Origin: Coniochaeta sp. PMI_546
Taxonomy: Eukaryota > Ascomycota > Sordariomycetes > Coniochaetales > Coniochaetaceae
Length of the DNA: 64,000 nt
Direction of reading: 5' to 3'
NCBI GenBank assembly: GCA_021432605.1
Contig: MU271146.1
Location: 2,170,001-2,234,000, forward strand
Under the pieces are notes generated by a model that saw only the letters and a list, made by a program, of their open reading frames with translations, was not told the DNA's origin and did no database searches. This document shows, piece after piece, positions 19,329 to 31,236 of this stretch. Both the position numbers and the translations under genes were made by a program. Position 1 is the first letter of the stretch. Every line of letters begins with the position of its first letter.

Positions 19329-20883
19329 GATTTTGATAGTGTTATCTGATGAAGTTGGACATTGACCACGTCACGAGACGATGGAAGGAATTGGATATGT
19401 GGTTCCAGCTGGGGAAGCCGGGAGATAGCTTCGGTGGAAGAGAGAAGTCTGAAGAACCGATGAGAGAACAGACCATAGCGAATTCCTCTTAAATATGTTC
19501 TGCACTCTGGCCGGAGTTCAGTTGAGGGTGGATTCCCGTTCGACTGACGGTTGGCATGGTTTTGACGGCACTGGCCGGCATGGACGATCAACGTCGGCTA
19601 TGTTAGTGGCAGAATTTCTTTCGACACATCGTGTCTGGAGAACATGCTGGCTGTAGATGAGTGACGAGCAATGCAGAGGTGATTGTGGTAGTTCGGATGC
19701 CCAGGGAGGGGTTGCTAAAGAAAGATCTGCAGGAGAAAAGGATTGCTGCCAACCCTAGGAAGAGAAAGTCATAGCCAGTGTAGGATCATCGTCTTCAAGA
19801 CACACATGTATGTAGCACGATGCCGAAGTGTGCCCCTCGCCTTGGTGTGACGAGGTTGTCCCCCTGAGCCAAGTTCAATAACAATGGAGCCAATGGCGTC
19901 GACGCATTGCGCGGTCCACTTGCCTGATCAAGCATCGCGAGCAACGAACATACTTTTGGTCCTTGCTGCAGCGGTGTTGCCATACCAAATTCGAGCCTCA
20001 TAGTCCGAGTCTTGTCCCTGCCTGGAGTTCGGATCAATCTAAACTTAGAAGCATTTCGACGTCCTAAAATGCAGGAACTGAACTTAAGCGCGGTTGTCCG
20101 AAAATACCGAGTGCGACAGGTCTCGAGCCAAGTAAGCAGTCTCTTTCGACAATCTCGGATGGTGAGTGCAGGAAATGCGAAAACAGGTCACTAGACAGAG
20201 TAAGGGAAGAGGAGATGGTATGGAACTAACATTAACTCTTCTTAAGCAAAGCGGGGACCCAGTATGTGTTACGTATCTTCCTGAAGTTGCTACCCAAGGT
20301 ATCTACATAATAGGCGTGATGTGCGTCTGCAATCGAATGTCTGTCGGGTCGGCCATTTCCTATTTGCTTTCAACCCACGTGTGATATCGGTAGCAGTGAA
20401 ACTCAAGTCTTGATAATGATAGCAGGTACCTTAGATTTAGGTTCATCAAACTCCATCTTTAGGATCTGTCTGTACTGACCTCGACGCCGTGAAAGTAGCT
20501 CTCTGATCTCCAGGCTGATGACCTCTCTGATGGTGGAAGTCGACGTGCTTTCTCAGATGACGCTGTATGGAAGTTCTCGATAACCCTAGGAAAATTAGTT
20601 TATTCTCTTGCCTCTGACATCACCAAAGTCGCTCGCTGTTGGACTATCGACCGGTAGATAATATGTTTGCAGAGACGCATGTCCACGCCCAATGGGAAAG
20701 CTCGGGGGGGTTTTGAGTGAAGTCAACATCACGATTTTCATTCCACCAGCTCCAAAGTGACTATGGCCGTATTTGATCCATCCTCAACGTCGGCTCACCT
20801 CTGAAGGCAGAGAAATCTCTTAAAATCCGGGGCCTGCTCTGAACACGGTCCTTTCCTGAGAAATCCATCTCCTACACCCTTTC
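19329..20883. other. intergenic, 1.55 kb; no gene seen
   Basis: Upstream of the Glu-rich gene and downstream of the secreted cysteine-containing gene. Frames here are under 90 codons and show no family features. No repeat or RNA gene recognised. Confidence 0.6.
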
Positions 20884-22367
20884 TCAAACCGGGCACTTCT
20901 GATTGAAGCCATACGGCCAGGTATTCACTCCTCCATCGGGGCCTTGGACGTACAGATCTTGAGTCAAGTCGACGTCGAAGATCGTGCATGACCACTGGCT
21001 GGCGACTGTTACCAGACGGTTAGATCTCAAAGCGGAACTGTAGGGTAACATACTGAGAGACTTGCCATATGAGATGAATACGGACTTGCAGAAGGTGAAG
21101 CCAGTGCAGGTCTTGTGACAGGCCTGATGCGTGGTCTCGAAGCCGGCTCCATCTCCGCTCTCAATGTTGGTGAACTACAGCACATATCAGCATGAACCCT
21201 TTCCAGACTCTACAAAAAATCCATCAGAGGACAGGTTGAATGGTGACTGCTCAGATATCTGTTCTTCATCTCAGACGAGATAACTTCCAATGCGTCCACC
21301 GGGGTCGCAGCCATAAACGATGGGCGGGCTCGGCTTCGGTTCAAGCTTGTAACGACATGTGTCTTACAAGTGTCCGTGACAGTTCTCATCATTGCAGAAG
21401 TAGACCATACTTCATCTCTGTGAAAGCAGAGACAGATGGCCGGCTGGGAGATTTGGATGTCCAACTTACCGTGTAATGTCCGTGCTTCGTAACGAAATCC
21501 TGATTGGGAGCATAGTTGACCCAGTCCTCACTGGGGGAGACGTGTGTCTCTGTGCAGTTATCATCGAGGACCATGTTCGTAGCAAAATTTCCGATAACCT
21601 TCTCTTCACGGCGGACCGGCTGGTAAAACACTCCGTCACGCTTGCCACCGTTGAAAGGGTTTGGAGGCGGGTTGCAGAGCAAGTCGTAGGCGCCATGAGG
21701 GTTGCTGTCCTCGTCAAGCACGAACAGTGTGGGTTCGATCCTGCGTCTCTTGTCAGCAGGCGGTGACAGTCTGTGACACAAAATCAAGAGGGCTTACAGT
21801 GCGTCGAACAACGCGCAGGGACCATCAATGTCAGAGACTATGAATCCAAGTGCGAGAGGTCAGCAAGGAACATCAGATGATCAGGTCATATACGACCATC
21901 AACGAGTATGAAAGCGTTTGTGTTGGATGGCGTTACCGAAGAACGAGACACAGTTGTCCCTTGCGTTGCAATTGTACTGGCATTTCATAGCTTCGTACGG
22001 TCCAACTCCACTGGAGTTGAAGTGCTATCAAAAGAATATTCATTAGCAGCAAGAAGAGGCTATCCTCGCGGCCTTGCAGACTCACGTTGCCGTCCAGGCG
22101 ATGAGCCTTAGACCAGGTAGAATTGAGCTTGTAGTGAGCTGCAATTGCATCACCGGCAGCAGCAGTAGGGGCCACAATGGCATAGTATGTGATCGGGAAG
22201 CTCCCGTCACTGGGCTGGACGGCAGGGACACCGATGACACAAGTGGGAGACGTGTGCGGAGGTTGGTCGAACAAGCCTATAGTCTTGGTAGGTGACGGCG
22301 CGGCAGCGACCAAGGTGACTATGGCGAGAACGCCGAGAAGATACCGTGTGTATCGAATGATGGCCAT
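20884..22367 (-). CDS. secreted cysteine-containing protein of unknown family, seven exons
   Basis: I join 22086-22367, 21937-22024, 21798-21837, 21470-21740, 21277-21345, 21054-21174 and 20884-21005 (330 residues, all phases consistent). The start MAIIRYTRYLLGVLAIVTLV AAAP is a signal peptide. Later parts include AMKCQYNCNARDNCVSFF, which has the spacing of a PAN/apple-like or similar disulfide module, SDIDGPCALFDAL, LDDNCTETHVSPSEDW, YGCDPGGRIGSYL and HQACHKTCTGFTFCKSVF, ending GFNQKCPV. Twelve or more cysteines suggest a folded extracellular protein. I do not recognise the family and give no function. The weakest point is the junction at 21346-21469: the shorter alternative exon reading MVYFCNDENCHGH would break the frame, so I kept one 124-base intron. 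The donor GTCTGA at 21276 is also weak. Confidence 0.68.
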
Positions 22368-23962
22368 AGTGAATGAAGTTGACCAGGTTGGATATGTGAC
22401 AAGAGTCTGGAGATGATATCAGCAAGCTCTCTTGATGGGATGACGAGTAGTTTGGGAATGGAGAAGGAAGAGCGATGGAGGAGGGAGAAGGAAGAAGGTA
22501 GAAGGTTAGGCTGCAGGCAGAGGTGCTGGAGTAAACAGTTTACCTTTTCAAACGTGAGGATCGAGTGAAAAGTTGTTGAGTACCGGGAAGAGAGTCGCGC
22601 GACGGTGGTGGTTGGTTCAGGCAGCGTGGGCAAACGAACTTGTGGAGATCAAGGTGAGAATGAATAGTTGGTGGTATGATTCCAGACTCCTTGGGGTCAA
22701 GTGAATGTGAGAATTCTGGAGAACAGGTCCCAATCTTTTAGTGAATTAATCCGATCACTAACTCGTCACCTTGACCTCGCCTTAAGTGAAGTTCTCGCCT
22801 AGGGAAAGTGAAGAGGCAGACACGAGCAACTACGTCCAGAGGGAAGGTGCACCTCGCTCACACTATCCCAGCTGTCATCAGCCTGCTCGCATTCTTGGCA
22901 ATCGGTGATACCGTCTCTTCTCGACGATGCACATATTCCTAACCAACTGTGGTTACTATAAAAACAAGGTCATGTTGAGCACTCTCGAAGGAGGGGAGTG
23001 GTAACAAGTACATCAAAATCTGTGAGATTAGGATCCCGCGGGTAATGACTTGAAGGGTGCCATCTCCGGGATTTGAGCTGCAAACACTTTATTTGCCCGT
23101 ACCCGACTTGGTAGTCTCGACATTATCTCTCGACGGGTAATTGCCCTGGCCAGGAGTCCAACATGGAAGATGGGGAAATGTGCTATCCGATTTGCTATTC
23201 GCAAAATAGACACGTTGCCAGTCCTACCTGAGCTTATATATTCGCCCCTTTTCCACCTTCATGTCGACTCGAAGCTATGCCTCAACACTTTCTGTGTGCT
23301 CGGAGTTGCCCCGACATGTCACATTGTTGGCCTTGAACGGGAAAGCCATGCCATCGAACCTTCCATTGCAGCCTTCTGTAGGGTGGATGAATCCATGGTC
23401 GAAAAAGAGGCCACCAGCGCACTTGACCGGAAGCGGACGGCGTGGTACACTCTTATGGCGCTCATGTGAAGATCAACGACTCCAACAAGTTCCTTGAATC
23501 CTCGGAATCCCTCGTGCGTCAAGTCTGTATCCGACCCTTGAGCGAGGTAGCAGGCCGCGGCCCCTGGGTCAGTGGCACCTGTAGAGTGACACAGAGGCAA
23601 GCTGCAGGTAGGCCATTGGGCTGGAGATGACAAGGAGTATGAGGCTGCGGCAAACGTGATTTATAAAGTCACACATGCTTACCTGTCATCATCTCTATAG
23701 CAGTCTTCCAGACCGGTCCTGTTCCTGGTGGGACAACACCACGACCTCGAATCCTGCTCCTCTTCGGACTTCTGGCCGCATCGGGCATCAGCCAGCGCTA
23801 CCGCGAGTCCCTCAGAAAGGGGGTGGTAGGCGGATGTTTTCTCCATCGAGCTCGACGTGCAATGACGCCGCTTCGAGAAGGAGACACTCGGCCTCGTGAT
23901 AATGCAAAGGATCAGAGGAGTAGAATGCTCGATTCGGCGGTACAGCTGCGGACCGACCGCGA

Positions 23963-24241
23963 TTATTCAGTTCGGGCTATCCAAAGAGCAAAATAGACAA
24001 GTACAGAGTACAACACAAGACCGATGGTCAGGCCCCCGAGTCCGGTATAGTCTGTCGAGCTCCGCCTTGCATATGTGAGAGCGGCCGGGATGCTGAACTC
24101 CCAGCGCATATAGTCGTATCTGGAAGGGTTGGTGCCTCGTTGGTTACGCACATAGTAGCCAAGAGTGTGTCCTGCTTGAAGAAGTGAGATTGGACATGCC
24201 AATGCCAATGCCACTGCTGGTTTCGATGTTCCACAGATCAC
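23963..24241 (-). pseudogene. possible remnant of a membrane-protein gene
   Basis: An open stretch of 92 codons whose last 30 residues are a plausible transmembrane segment (TIGLVLYSVLVYFALWIA) after SIPAALTYARRSS. No upstream exon or known family could be attached. It may equally be a chance frame. Confidence 0.2.
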
Positions 24242-26389
24242 ACCATGAGGCTATACTGTTTAATAAAGCTGTCGCTTTGGGATTGCGCCGGTGCCTTTAC
24301 ATTCGATTTCCTCGGTCCCTAGACCATGATTCATGATAACCTGGAACTTCTGACGGCGAGTCAATGCGACCGCTTGTATTCCGCTCACGGACCCTAAGCT
24401 GGGAAGGACTTCATAGCACGCACGGAGCACGGTCTGTACGCGTGTAACCAGACATAAACACGGCATGTCGGCGGTCGATCTTGTTCTGGCATGCTTCTTT
24501 TCCGAACAATACATCCCGATAGGGTCAAAGATTGAGGCATGTCTGCCCTGCGGAAGTCCCATCAGATTGGTAAGTTAGCCAAAGATGTCAAACATAGGAG
24601 TGAGAAGTTAGGACATTCCTCGCGCCTACACTCCCACAGACGCGGCTGCGTAGGGCAGGCGTATCTTAAAATAACGAACGTGATGATGTCAAAGGCTGGC
24701 AGTGGCTTGTGGTTCACTTGGGAGCAGACACGGCCCGCCAATTGGACCCCATCTAAGCGCTACGATCCCATGCACAAGGGGGCTGCAGTAGCTCGAGGCG
24801 GCAATTCGCCTCTTAAAGTCCCCGGAACCGCGCCAAGCGTTGTCCGTTCTGCGGCGTTGGTGATGGTCACGGTACCAACGAGCAGACTAGACTTCTGGAC
24901 TGGGTTCGAGTTGAGCGCTCTACTCTTAGGATTGGTAGTTGCAGGGCCCTCGCAAGAGAAGGTTTCATCAGACTCGAGTCGGATCTTGTAGACCAAGTCG
25001 TTTGGCTTTCTCTGGGAGTGTCGATGGTCCTGGTCCACGCTACAGTGGAGGCGCAACCCTCGACCTCCGAAGTAGTCTAGAGCAGCGATTGAAGATTTAG
25101 AATATCCCGGGTACAGCAGCCCAACCAGAGCTCATCAGCTCAGCTGAAAGATATGGCATCTACGAAGTCTGAACGTCAAGATCCATGAATACCTTACAGC
25201 TGACGACGGGCATTTGAGGATCTCGGATAGTGGGGGATAGCATAGACTGCTCCGCATACCGCCAAGGCCTCGATATTGATGAATTGGGCGACCAGCAGCA
25301 GACGAGCATGCACGCTCAAGCCCATGCTTTAACGCATATATAAAGAGCGTACAGGGAGCTGCTTGGGGACTCGCTGACTGGAGATGAAGCTCATGCCTGA
25401 CTAGTTTGCTGGCAAGAACATGCAGTAGTCTTTAATAAGCGTGGAATTGGCAATGTGAAAGTCCAAAGGCCTGGAAGGCTTGTGGAGTCGTCGCTCCCGT
25501 CTCCATCCACTCCCCACGAGTCCACAATAGAAATGGCACCACCGCTCCGATGCTGGAGAAGATCGACAAGCATGCGATTTGGTTGCAACTCTGGAGTCTC
25601 CGGTGGTCCAACTCGAGAAGGTGATTAATAACTGCGCCAACATGCGAACAATGGAGGGACATTATAGAGATATGGATGGATATTCTGACAAAACTCCAAG
25701 CATCCAACACGTCGTATATCTTAGGGTTATTACAGGGTGACCCATTGATTTAGACATTGGATAACATATGAGAAGAAGCTACGTTGGACATGAGATCAGG
25801 CCCCAGGGGCACTGTTCGTTCCATCTGATGATGAGCCTCGAGGCTCTGCTGAGGCTCTGATGACTTCAGACTCTTGCTGCGAACAAGAAGCAAAGTCAGA
25901 TATCGAAAGACTTCGAGTCGTAATGCCAATCGGGGCTGAAAGGAGAGCACGTGAATATAGACAACTGTCAGACCAAGTTGCGTGTAGACATAGAAGATTT
26001 TGTTGGTGGCCCCTTGCCAGGTTGTGGTAATCGCGCTTCTTCGCCTCCTTGAAGGATTTTGAGATCGACTCTCGCCGCCGCCTTCCCAAAAGTTCCAGAC
26101 GCACCAGTACCTTAGGCACAACAAGTCATGTTCTGGGTTCCTCCTTTCCCCACCTTCTAGAATCCCGAAGGGTCCTTTTTTTCAGGGTCACGTCAACCAG
26201 GACAGCCTAGGAGGAGTCAGGGCCTTGGAGAGTAGTTAACTAGCATCTACGTTCTTATCCTTCCAAGCAGGAATTGAGGTCATCGTATCACTGTCTACTT
26301 ATCTCATAGTCGATTCAGTCTGGCAAAGAGTGACGTGGGATTTCTCAAAGCTGTCTTAAGGCCGAGCCGAGAGAGCTGAACTGAACTGA

Positions 26390-26710
26390 ATGCGGTTCGT
26401 GTCTGGCAATGGTGTGAAAGAGAACACTCGCCGCCTAAAATCCGAGGCACTCCAGCCAATAACCTCTGTACCTACCAGACTCACGCCAAGCTTGCAGCAA
26501 AGAACAGACCAGGCCACACTGTACACTGTACAAGCATTTTTCCCAGCTCCTTGCCATCTCCAATTTCGAAACCCAACCTCGCCCTTCCGTATTGTCACCA
26601 CTTCTTTCATCCCATCTCTGCGCTTTTGTCTTCTTGGTTCTCTTCTTATGCGTCTTCTCGATGAGGCCTTGGAATTGAAGAAATCTCAGGTCGTCCTGAT
26701 CTCTGACTAA
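26390..26710 (+). other. upstream ATG frame, possible leader ORF of samB
   Basis: A 106-codon frame begins with ATG at 26390 and ends at 26710, about 550 bases before the samB start, in a C/T-rich stretch. The product has no family features. It would count as an upstream ORF only if the samB transcript begins before it, which cannot be judged here. Confidence 0.25.
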
Positions 26711-27259
26711 TGGTCATTTCACGGAACCCGCTTTGAGTACTCGGACGCCGCCGACATCAGCGGTCTTGAGGCATTTGGCCTGTCACCGAAACCGTCGCTC
26801 GAGGTGCCGGCCAAACATCACCACCCCCTCCCTCAGGATCTTGCCCAATCCTGAAACACCACCAACCCAAAGGGCCACCGCGACTTCACGATCGATACAC
26901 ACTTCCATATCAAGGGTTCGCGGCTGTTCCTTAGCTGCAACTTGAAATCACCTTGATTTCGTCTTTTTGGGTGTTCTCCGGTTGCCTTCCGTTTTGTCAG
27001 CAGCCCTTTCTCGTCTCCCGGATCTTCTTCGACCGTCACCGCCGATTCAACGAATACCAAATACGAAGACAAGAAAGACCTTTGCTGCATTATCCACAGA
27101 CGCAGTCATCTTGCGTTCCTAGCAAGGCATTCGTACCAAGCTTCATACTTCAATTATTTCACACAGCTGGTGCAGCCCGCATCGACCTCGAAACCGATCC
27201 CTCTCTCCTATCAATCCAGCACCTGAAGCCCTCCTCGCGCTTTGCCGAGGCTCTTCAAA

Positions 27260-29134
27260 ATGAGGGAGGTCAACTTCAGCATCCCTAATGTCAACAAGGC
27301 GTCGGTCGGCATTACCACCGCCTTGTATGACCGTCGAGCCCTCGATTGTACCGCTACCCTCCCCCTGATCAACTCTCTCAACCACCTGGCGTACCTCACC
27401 ACATCATCGGCACGCATCCGAGACATTCTCACAGTCGATGGCGGAATCGAACGGTTGGTCTGCATCCTGAAGCAGGGTCGCAGTCAGGATATGATGGATA
27501 TGTGGAAATGGAACTTGGCCTTCCAGTGCGTGGTCAACATAGGGGTTAGAGGCACCGAGGCTGTGAGGACAAGAGTTGTCGAGGCTGACATGGTCCCTGT
27601 TATTGCCACCATTCTCGACAACTACATCAAGGTTACCGAGAAGTGTCGTGAAAAGGTGGAAGAGGCCAAGCAGAAACAGATACAAGACCACCAGCATCGT
27701 CATCGCAGCCATGATCACGGGCGAGCAACCAGGTCATCGTCAAGCTTTGCCAACAGATCCGACAGGTTCGACGTTGATCAACGAACGTTCCGTCGCCAGG
27801 CCCCTCCTCCGTCAATCGATGTCTCTGCAACTTTTCCCGGCCAACCTGCGACCATCGTTCAGTCCAGCACAGATGCAACGCCGTCGACCGTGACATTCCC
27901 CCTCACCTCCCCGGAGCGACCATCGCTTTTTGCCAGCCGGCATCATCACCATCATCACCACAGCACCCGCTCATCGATTACCTCGCCCTCGCGGCAGCTC
28001 ATCCAGCCTCTGGCAAGCGCCGGTCCCTCGATGGAAGCTGTGGATGGCTTCCGACCAATTCGAGACATTGACCGCCTCGGATCCATCACCCCATTCACTC
28101 ATCCCCCGGTCATGTCGCAGCCAACCTCACCAACCACCCCTCTACCGCCTCCCCAAATTCGGTCGCCGACTGTCCGCCCAACATCGATGCTTGCTCCCAC
28201 GTCACGATCCCGGCGGCGGCCTTCAATTCGCCACCAGCACTCAACGGCGGCAGATTCTGATGATTTGAATGCTGATAGCGTCCAATCAGACGAGTCTGCC
28301 GATGCTGAGATGACCGGCACCGCCGAAATGCAGCCAGCCGTCGGAATCCAGGATGTCACAATGGAGGACGACGATGCCATCATCGCCGGTGCGGCTCTCG
28401 ACCTGACCACCCCCACCGTTTCCGAGACACAAGATACGGGAACATTCAATATCACACACCGCGGCCCGGTTGATGGTAGCATCATCAACACCGCTGCCCC
28501 AACGCCGGTGCCTGCTATCGGCCTTTCGCCCAACCGACCTGCTATGGTGACTCCGCCTCAACCGCAGTTGCCGAACGCAAGTGTGCCCCGTTACCTTCTG
28601 GACCGCCAGGTGGCGCCCAACCCCCAGATGATCGCCGCTATGCCAAGAGAAGAAGATGTTTTGATGTCGCTGCAACTGCTTGCCTACGTTTCCAAGTACT
28701 GCAACTTACGCAAGTACTTCCAGAAGAGCCACTTGGTTCCCCGGCTCAAGATTGGCAAGGAAATGCAGCTCTTGGATGGTGTCGACCCTGCGGCCCTCGA
28801 AGCAGAGATGGAAGACGACGAGGAAGAGTACGAGGAGGAGTACTTGCTTCCAAACGACCTCAACATCTTCCCCTTAGTCGAGAAGTTCACGGTGCGGTAC
28901 CACAGCACGGACATGCAATACTGGGCCGGGGTGGTTATGAGGAACCTTTGCCGCAAAGACGACACGAGGGGCGGGATCAGACAATGCGCCTACTACCAAT
29001 GTGGCAAGTGGGAGGAGTTCACGCGTCAATTTGCTAAGTGCCGTCGATGTCGACGAACTAAATACTGCAGCAAGGAGTGCCAGAAGAGCGCGTGGGCCTT
29101 CCATCGCCATTGGTGCATCGCTGCCCAGTCATGA
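27260..29134 (+). CDS. samB: SamB/Mub1-type MYND zinc-finger protein
   Basis: An intronless 624-residue protein starting MREVNFSIPNVNKASVGITT, the hallmark N-terminus of Aspergillus SamB. An armadillo-like N-terminal region follows (LPLINSLNHLAYLTTSSARI, EADMVPVIATILDNYIKV). The middle is disordered, with a His run (HHHHHHH near residue 236) and Pro/Ser-rich stretches. A conserved block comes next (EDVLMSLQLLAYVSKYCNLR), and a C-terminal MYND finger (CAYYQCGKW, then FAKCRRCRRTKYCSKECQ, then HRHWCIA) with its seven Cys and one His intact. Family knowledge: SamB affects cell-axis polarity and conidiophore development, and yeast Mub1 works with the Ubr2 E3 ligase in degrading Rpn4. The frame is open a few codons upstream of this ATG, but only the ATG at 27260 matches the family start. 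Confidence 0.93.
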   Translation: MREVNFSIPNVNKASVGITTALYDRRALDCTATLPLINSLNHLAYLTTSSARIRDILTVDGGIERLVCILKQGRSQDMMDMWKWNLAFQCVVNIGVRGTEAVRTRVVEADMVPVIATILDNYIKVTEKCREKVEEAKQKQIQDHQHRHRSHDHGRATRSSSSFANRSDRFDVDQRTFRRQAPPPSIDVSATFPGQPATIVQSSTDATPSTVTFPLTSPERPSLFASRHHHHHHHSTRSSITSPSRQLIQPLASAGPSMEAVDGFRPIRDIDRLGSITPFTHPPVMSQPTSPTTPLPPPQIRSPTVRPTSMLAPTSRSRRRPSIRHQHSTAADSDDLNADSVQSDESADAEMTGTAEMQPAVGIQDVTMEDDDAIIAGAALDLTTPTVSETQDTGTFNITHRGPVDGSIINTAAPTPVPAIGLSPNRPAMVTPPQPQLPNASVPRYLLDRQVAPNPQMIAAMPREEDVLMSLQLLAYVSKYCNLRKYFQKSHLVPRLKIGKEMQLLDGVDPAALEAEMEDDEEEYEEEYLLPNDLNIFPLVEKFTVRYHSTDMQYWAGVVMRNLCRKDDTRGGIRQCAYYQCGKWEEFTRQFAKCRRCRRTKYCSKECQKSAWAFHRHWCIAAQS

Positions 29135-31236
29135 GGATTACGCATATATCGCTTCTTCTGCTGCTACACGCCTTGTTTGCGGGATACCCTACACGAGCCG
29201 GCGTGGCGCGCTACATATAATGTCTACTGGCACCCCCCCTATACCCATCGAATTGAGCGGCATTGCGAACCAAGCATATCCCACCCCGGCATGGCGTTGC
29301 ATGATACCAAGTGTTTTTGCCCGTCTCTTGGGCACCTATCCTGGCCCCGGGTCGGCCGCCCTTGGCCGGGAAACGGCTCACGATTTACCGGCGGTCTTTT
29401 TTTCTTTTTTTTTCTCTTTGTTTTACGACACCCGATATAACGGTTCCCACCTATGACCGACTTCCGTGCCGCGTGGTGATATGCCGCCCGTGGCTTCACT
29501 CTCTCCGCCAGCATGTTGGCACTACGAACTCTTCCGCCAGCTGCCATTAGCGAACCTGGTGCCCTTGGTCAACTGCCGAAGGAACATTTCCCTGATAATG
29601 ACTCCAATATGGATGTTGGATTTCTGGTGGTTGATGATTTCGACGCATCCAAACACTCCCAATACGTTGCTCAGCAAGCGGAATATTACCTTGGGTCTCC
29701 CAACCTGGATAGCTTGCGTTGGGCTTGCCTCTTGGACTTTCTCTCATACGGTGTCGTTGCATGTCTCTGCTTCTTTTCTTTCTGTAAGGGAGGGGCATGG
29801 GTATGGCGTCACTTTCTAGTGTGTCCTAAGGTTCCTGGATTCTTTTCTTTTGTGTCCTGTTTCTTTCCAGCCTGTCAAATCTCGCAAACCTTGCACACGA
29901 TAAAGCGCCGTCTACGGGGCGGGGTTCCTTAGGCGCACTTCCCCTCTCTCACGAGTACGGATGACTTTATGATGATAGAGGGGACGGGGCGGTATGTTAA
30001 CGGAGCGGGTTGCATAATGCATCCGGTCGGATCAGACTGAGAAGGAAGGGGATGACAGGATGAGGATTGACAGACCTCCCGGTTGCCAGCCGGAGGGGAG
30101 GTGCAACAGATATCATATATATCGCCATGGGAGGAGCTAACTGCGGAAGCAGTAGGATTGAGGATGAGCGAGCCCCTTGGCTCGGGGAGGTGGAGCGCAC
30201 TTTATGAAGACGTTCAAAACGACGGTCAATGTATATGCTTATTCAATCAATGCCAGAGAGGAAATGACTTTCAAACCACACTCTGCTCCAATGTGGCTAT
30301 AGCTGTGTATCCCTTGCCAATCATGGCCTATCGATTTAGCTGGCTGTCTCCGAGGCCCAGCAGGGTCTGACAGTCATTGTCAAGATAAATGACAAGGAAA
30401 AGCTTACCTGCAAGTCACGCCCGCCATTTGTGATCTTGGGTCACCTCGACAGGCAATACTGACATGGCCGTCGTCCTGACTGTTATAGCATCAGTTGCGC
30501 AAGCAAACTCTCTCTACAAGCCCCTTTTGGTGGTTACATGACACACGGAACGGTAGAAAATAGCAACCTAACAGCGAGTTCCCGGACATCAAACGTCACG
30601 TCCTCGAAATATCTGCATTCCAACCATCCATTTCCTCAAGAGCCGCGGATCGAGTGGTCGCGTCAGAGAAGCTGTATGACAGAGCACGACAATATAGACA
30701 TTTCTATAAGTCAACCAAGCAGACCATGTACTGGACTCCTTCTGCAACCATTCCACTCATATCATCCTGCCACTACTACAAGTCTCTTTGCCTACCATCA
30801 ACGTTGAACGACAACCAATCCCCTAGCACTAAGGTATCAGGTCTCAGCCATCCTCAGCCCACGTCTCTCCATATGCAGCGCACATCATCACACTCATGCC
30901 GGAAACAACCTTTTCTCACAGCATCAGGATACCGCAAAATCGTATGTAAACAAAAAGACATTTGACAACCTTACGCTAATGCACATAAATCCCCCTTATC
31001 AGCCAACCTGCCCCAGCACTCCGAGTAGTTTCCCTTCCGTTATCCCATACAATATAATAGAGAGAGAGAGAGAGAGAGGTAAAAAAAGAAAAAGGTGTAG
31101 TGCTGATGAGCGGCCGTTCCGTAAAAGGGGGGAATATGTAGATGGTATCATGACGTCCCTCCCTCCCCCTCTCCTTATTCTCCCATTTCGATTCAAACAA
31201 ATACTTCCACCAAAAATCATGAGGGCTTTTCCCCCC
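29135..31236. other. convergent intergenic region, 2.1 kb
   Basis: Downstream of samB and of the SSH4-like gene, so 3' UTRs are expected at both ends. A T-rich tract (about 29396-29425) and a GA microsatellite (31059-31078) are present. A 139-codon plus frame at 29513-29932 has no family features and sits in the probable samB 3' region; I do not call it. Confidence 0.55.
31059..31078. repeat. GA dinucleotide microsatellite
   Basis: About ten AG units in a row, roughly 160 bases beyond the stop codon of the SSH4-like gene, on the CT strand of its transcript. Confidence 0.9.

Larger units (their letters stand above)
22368..27259. other. gene-poor stretch of 4.9 kb ahead of samB
   Basis: No gene can be supported. 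Frames up to 150 codons overlap on both strands. Two minus-strand frames look slightly protein-like: 23963-24241 (hydrophobic end GLTIGLVLYSVLVYFALWIA) and 25432-26124 (a Phe/Leu/Tyr-rich stretch). They lack flanking exons with consistent phases and may be decayed membrane-protein fragments. The last 900 bases are C/T-rich and probably include the samB promoter and leader, with an ATG-initiated frame of 106 codons at 26390-26710. Confidence 0.5.

Noticed and set aside
21725-21745. tRNA B-box-like GGGTTCGATCC on the plus strand
   Set aside because: Lies in coding sequence of the secreted protein (opposite ATC GAA CCC); no cloverleaf.
29513-29932. 139-codon plus frame after samB
   Set aside because: Probably samB 3' UTR; Phe/Cys-rich T-rich composition with no family resemblance.
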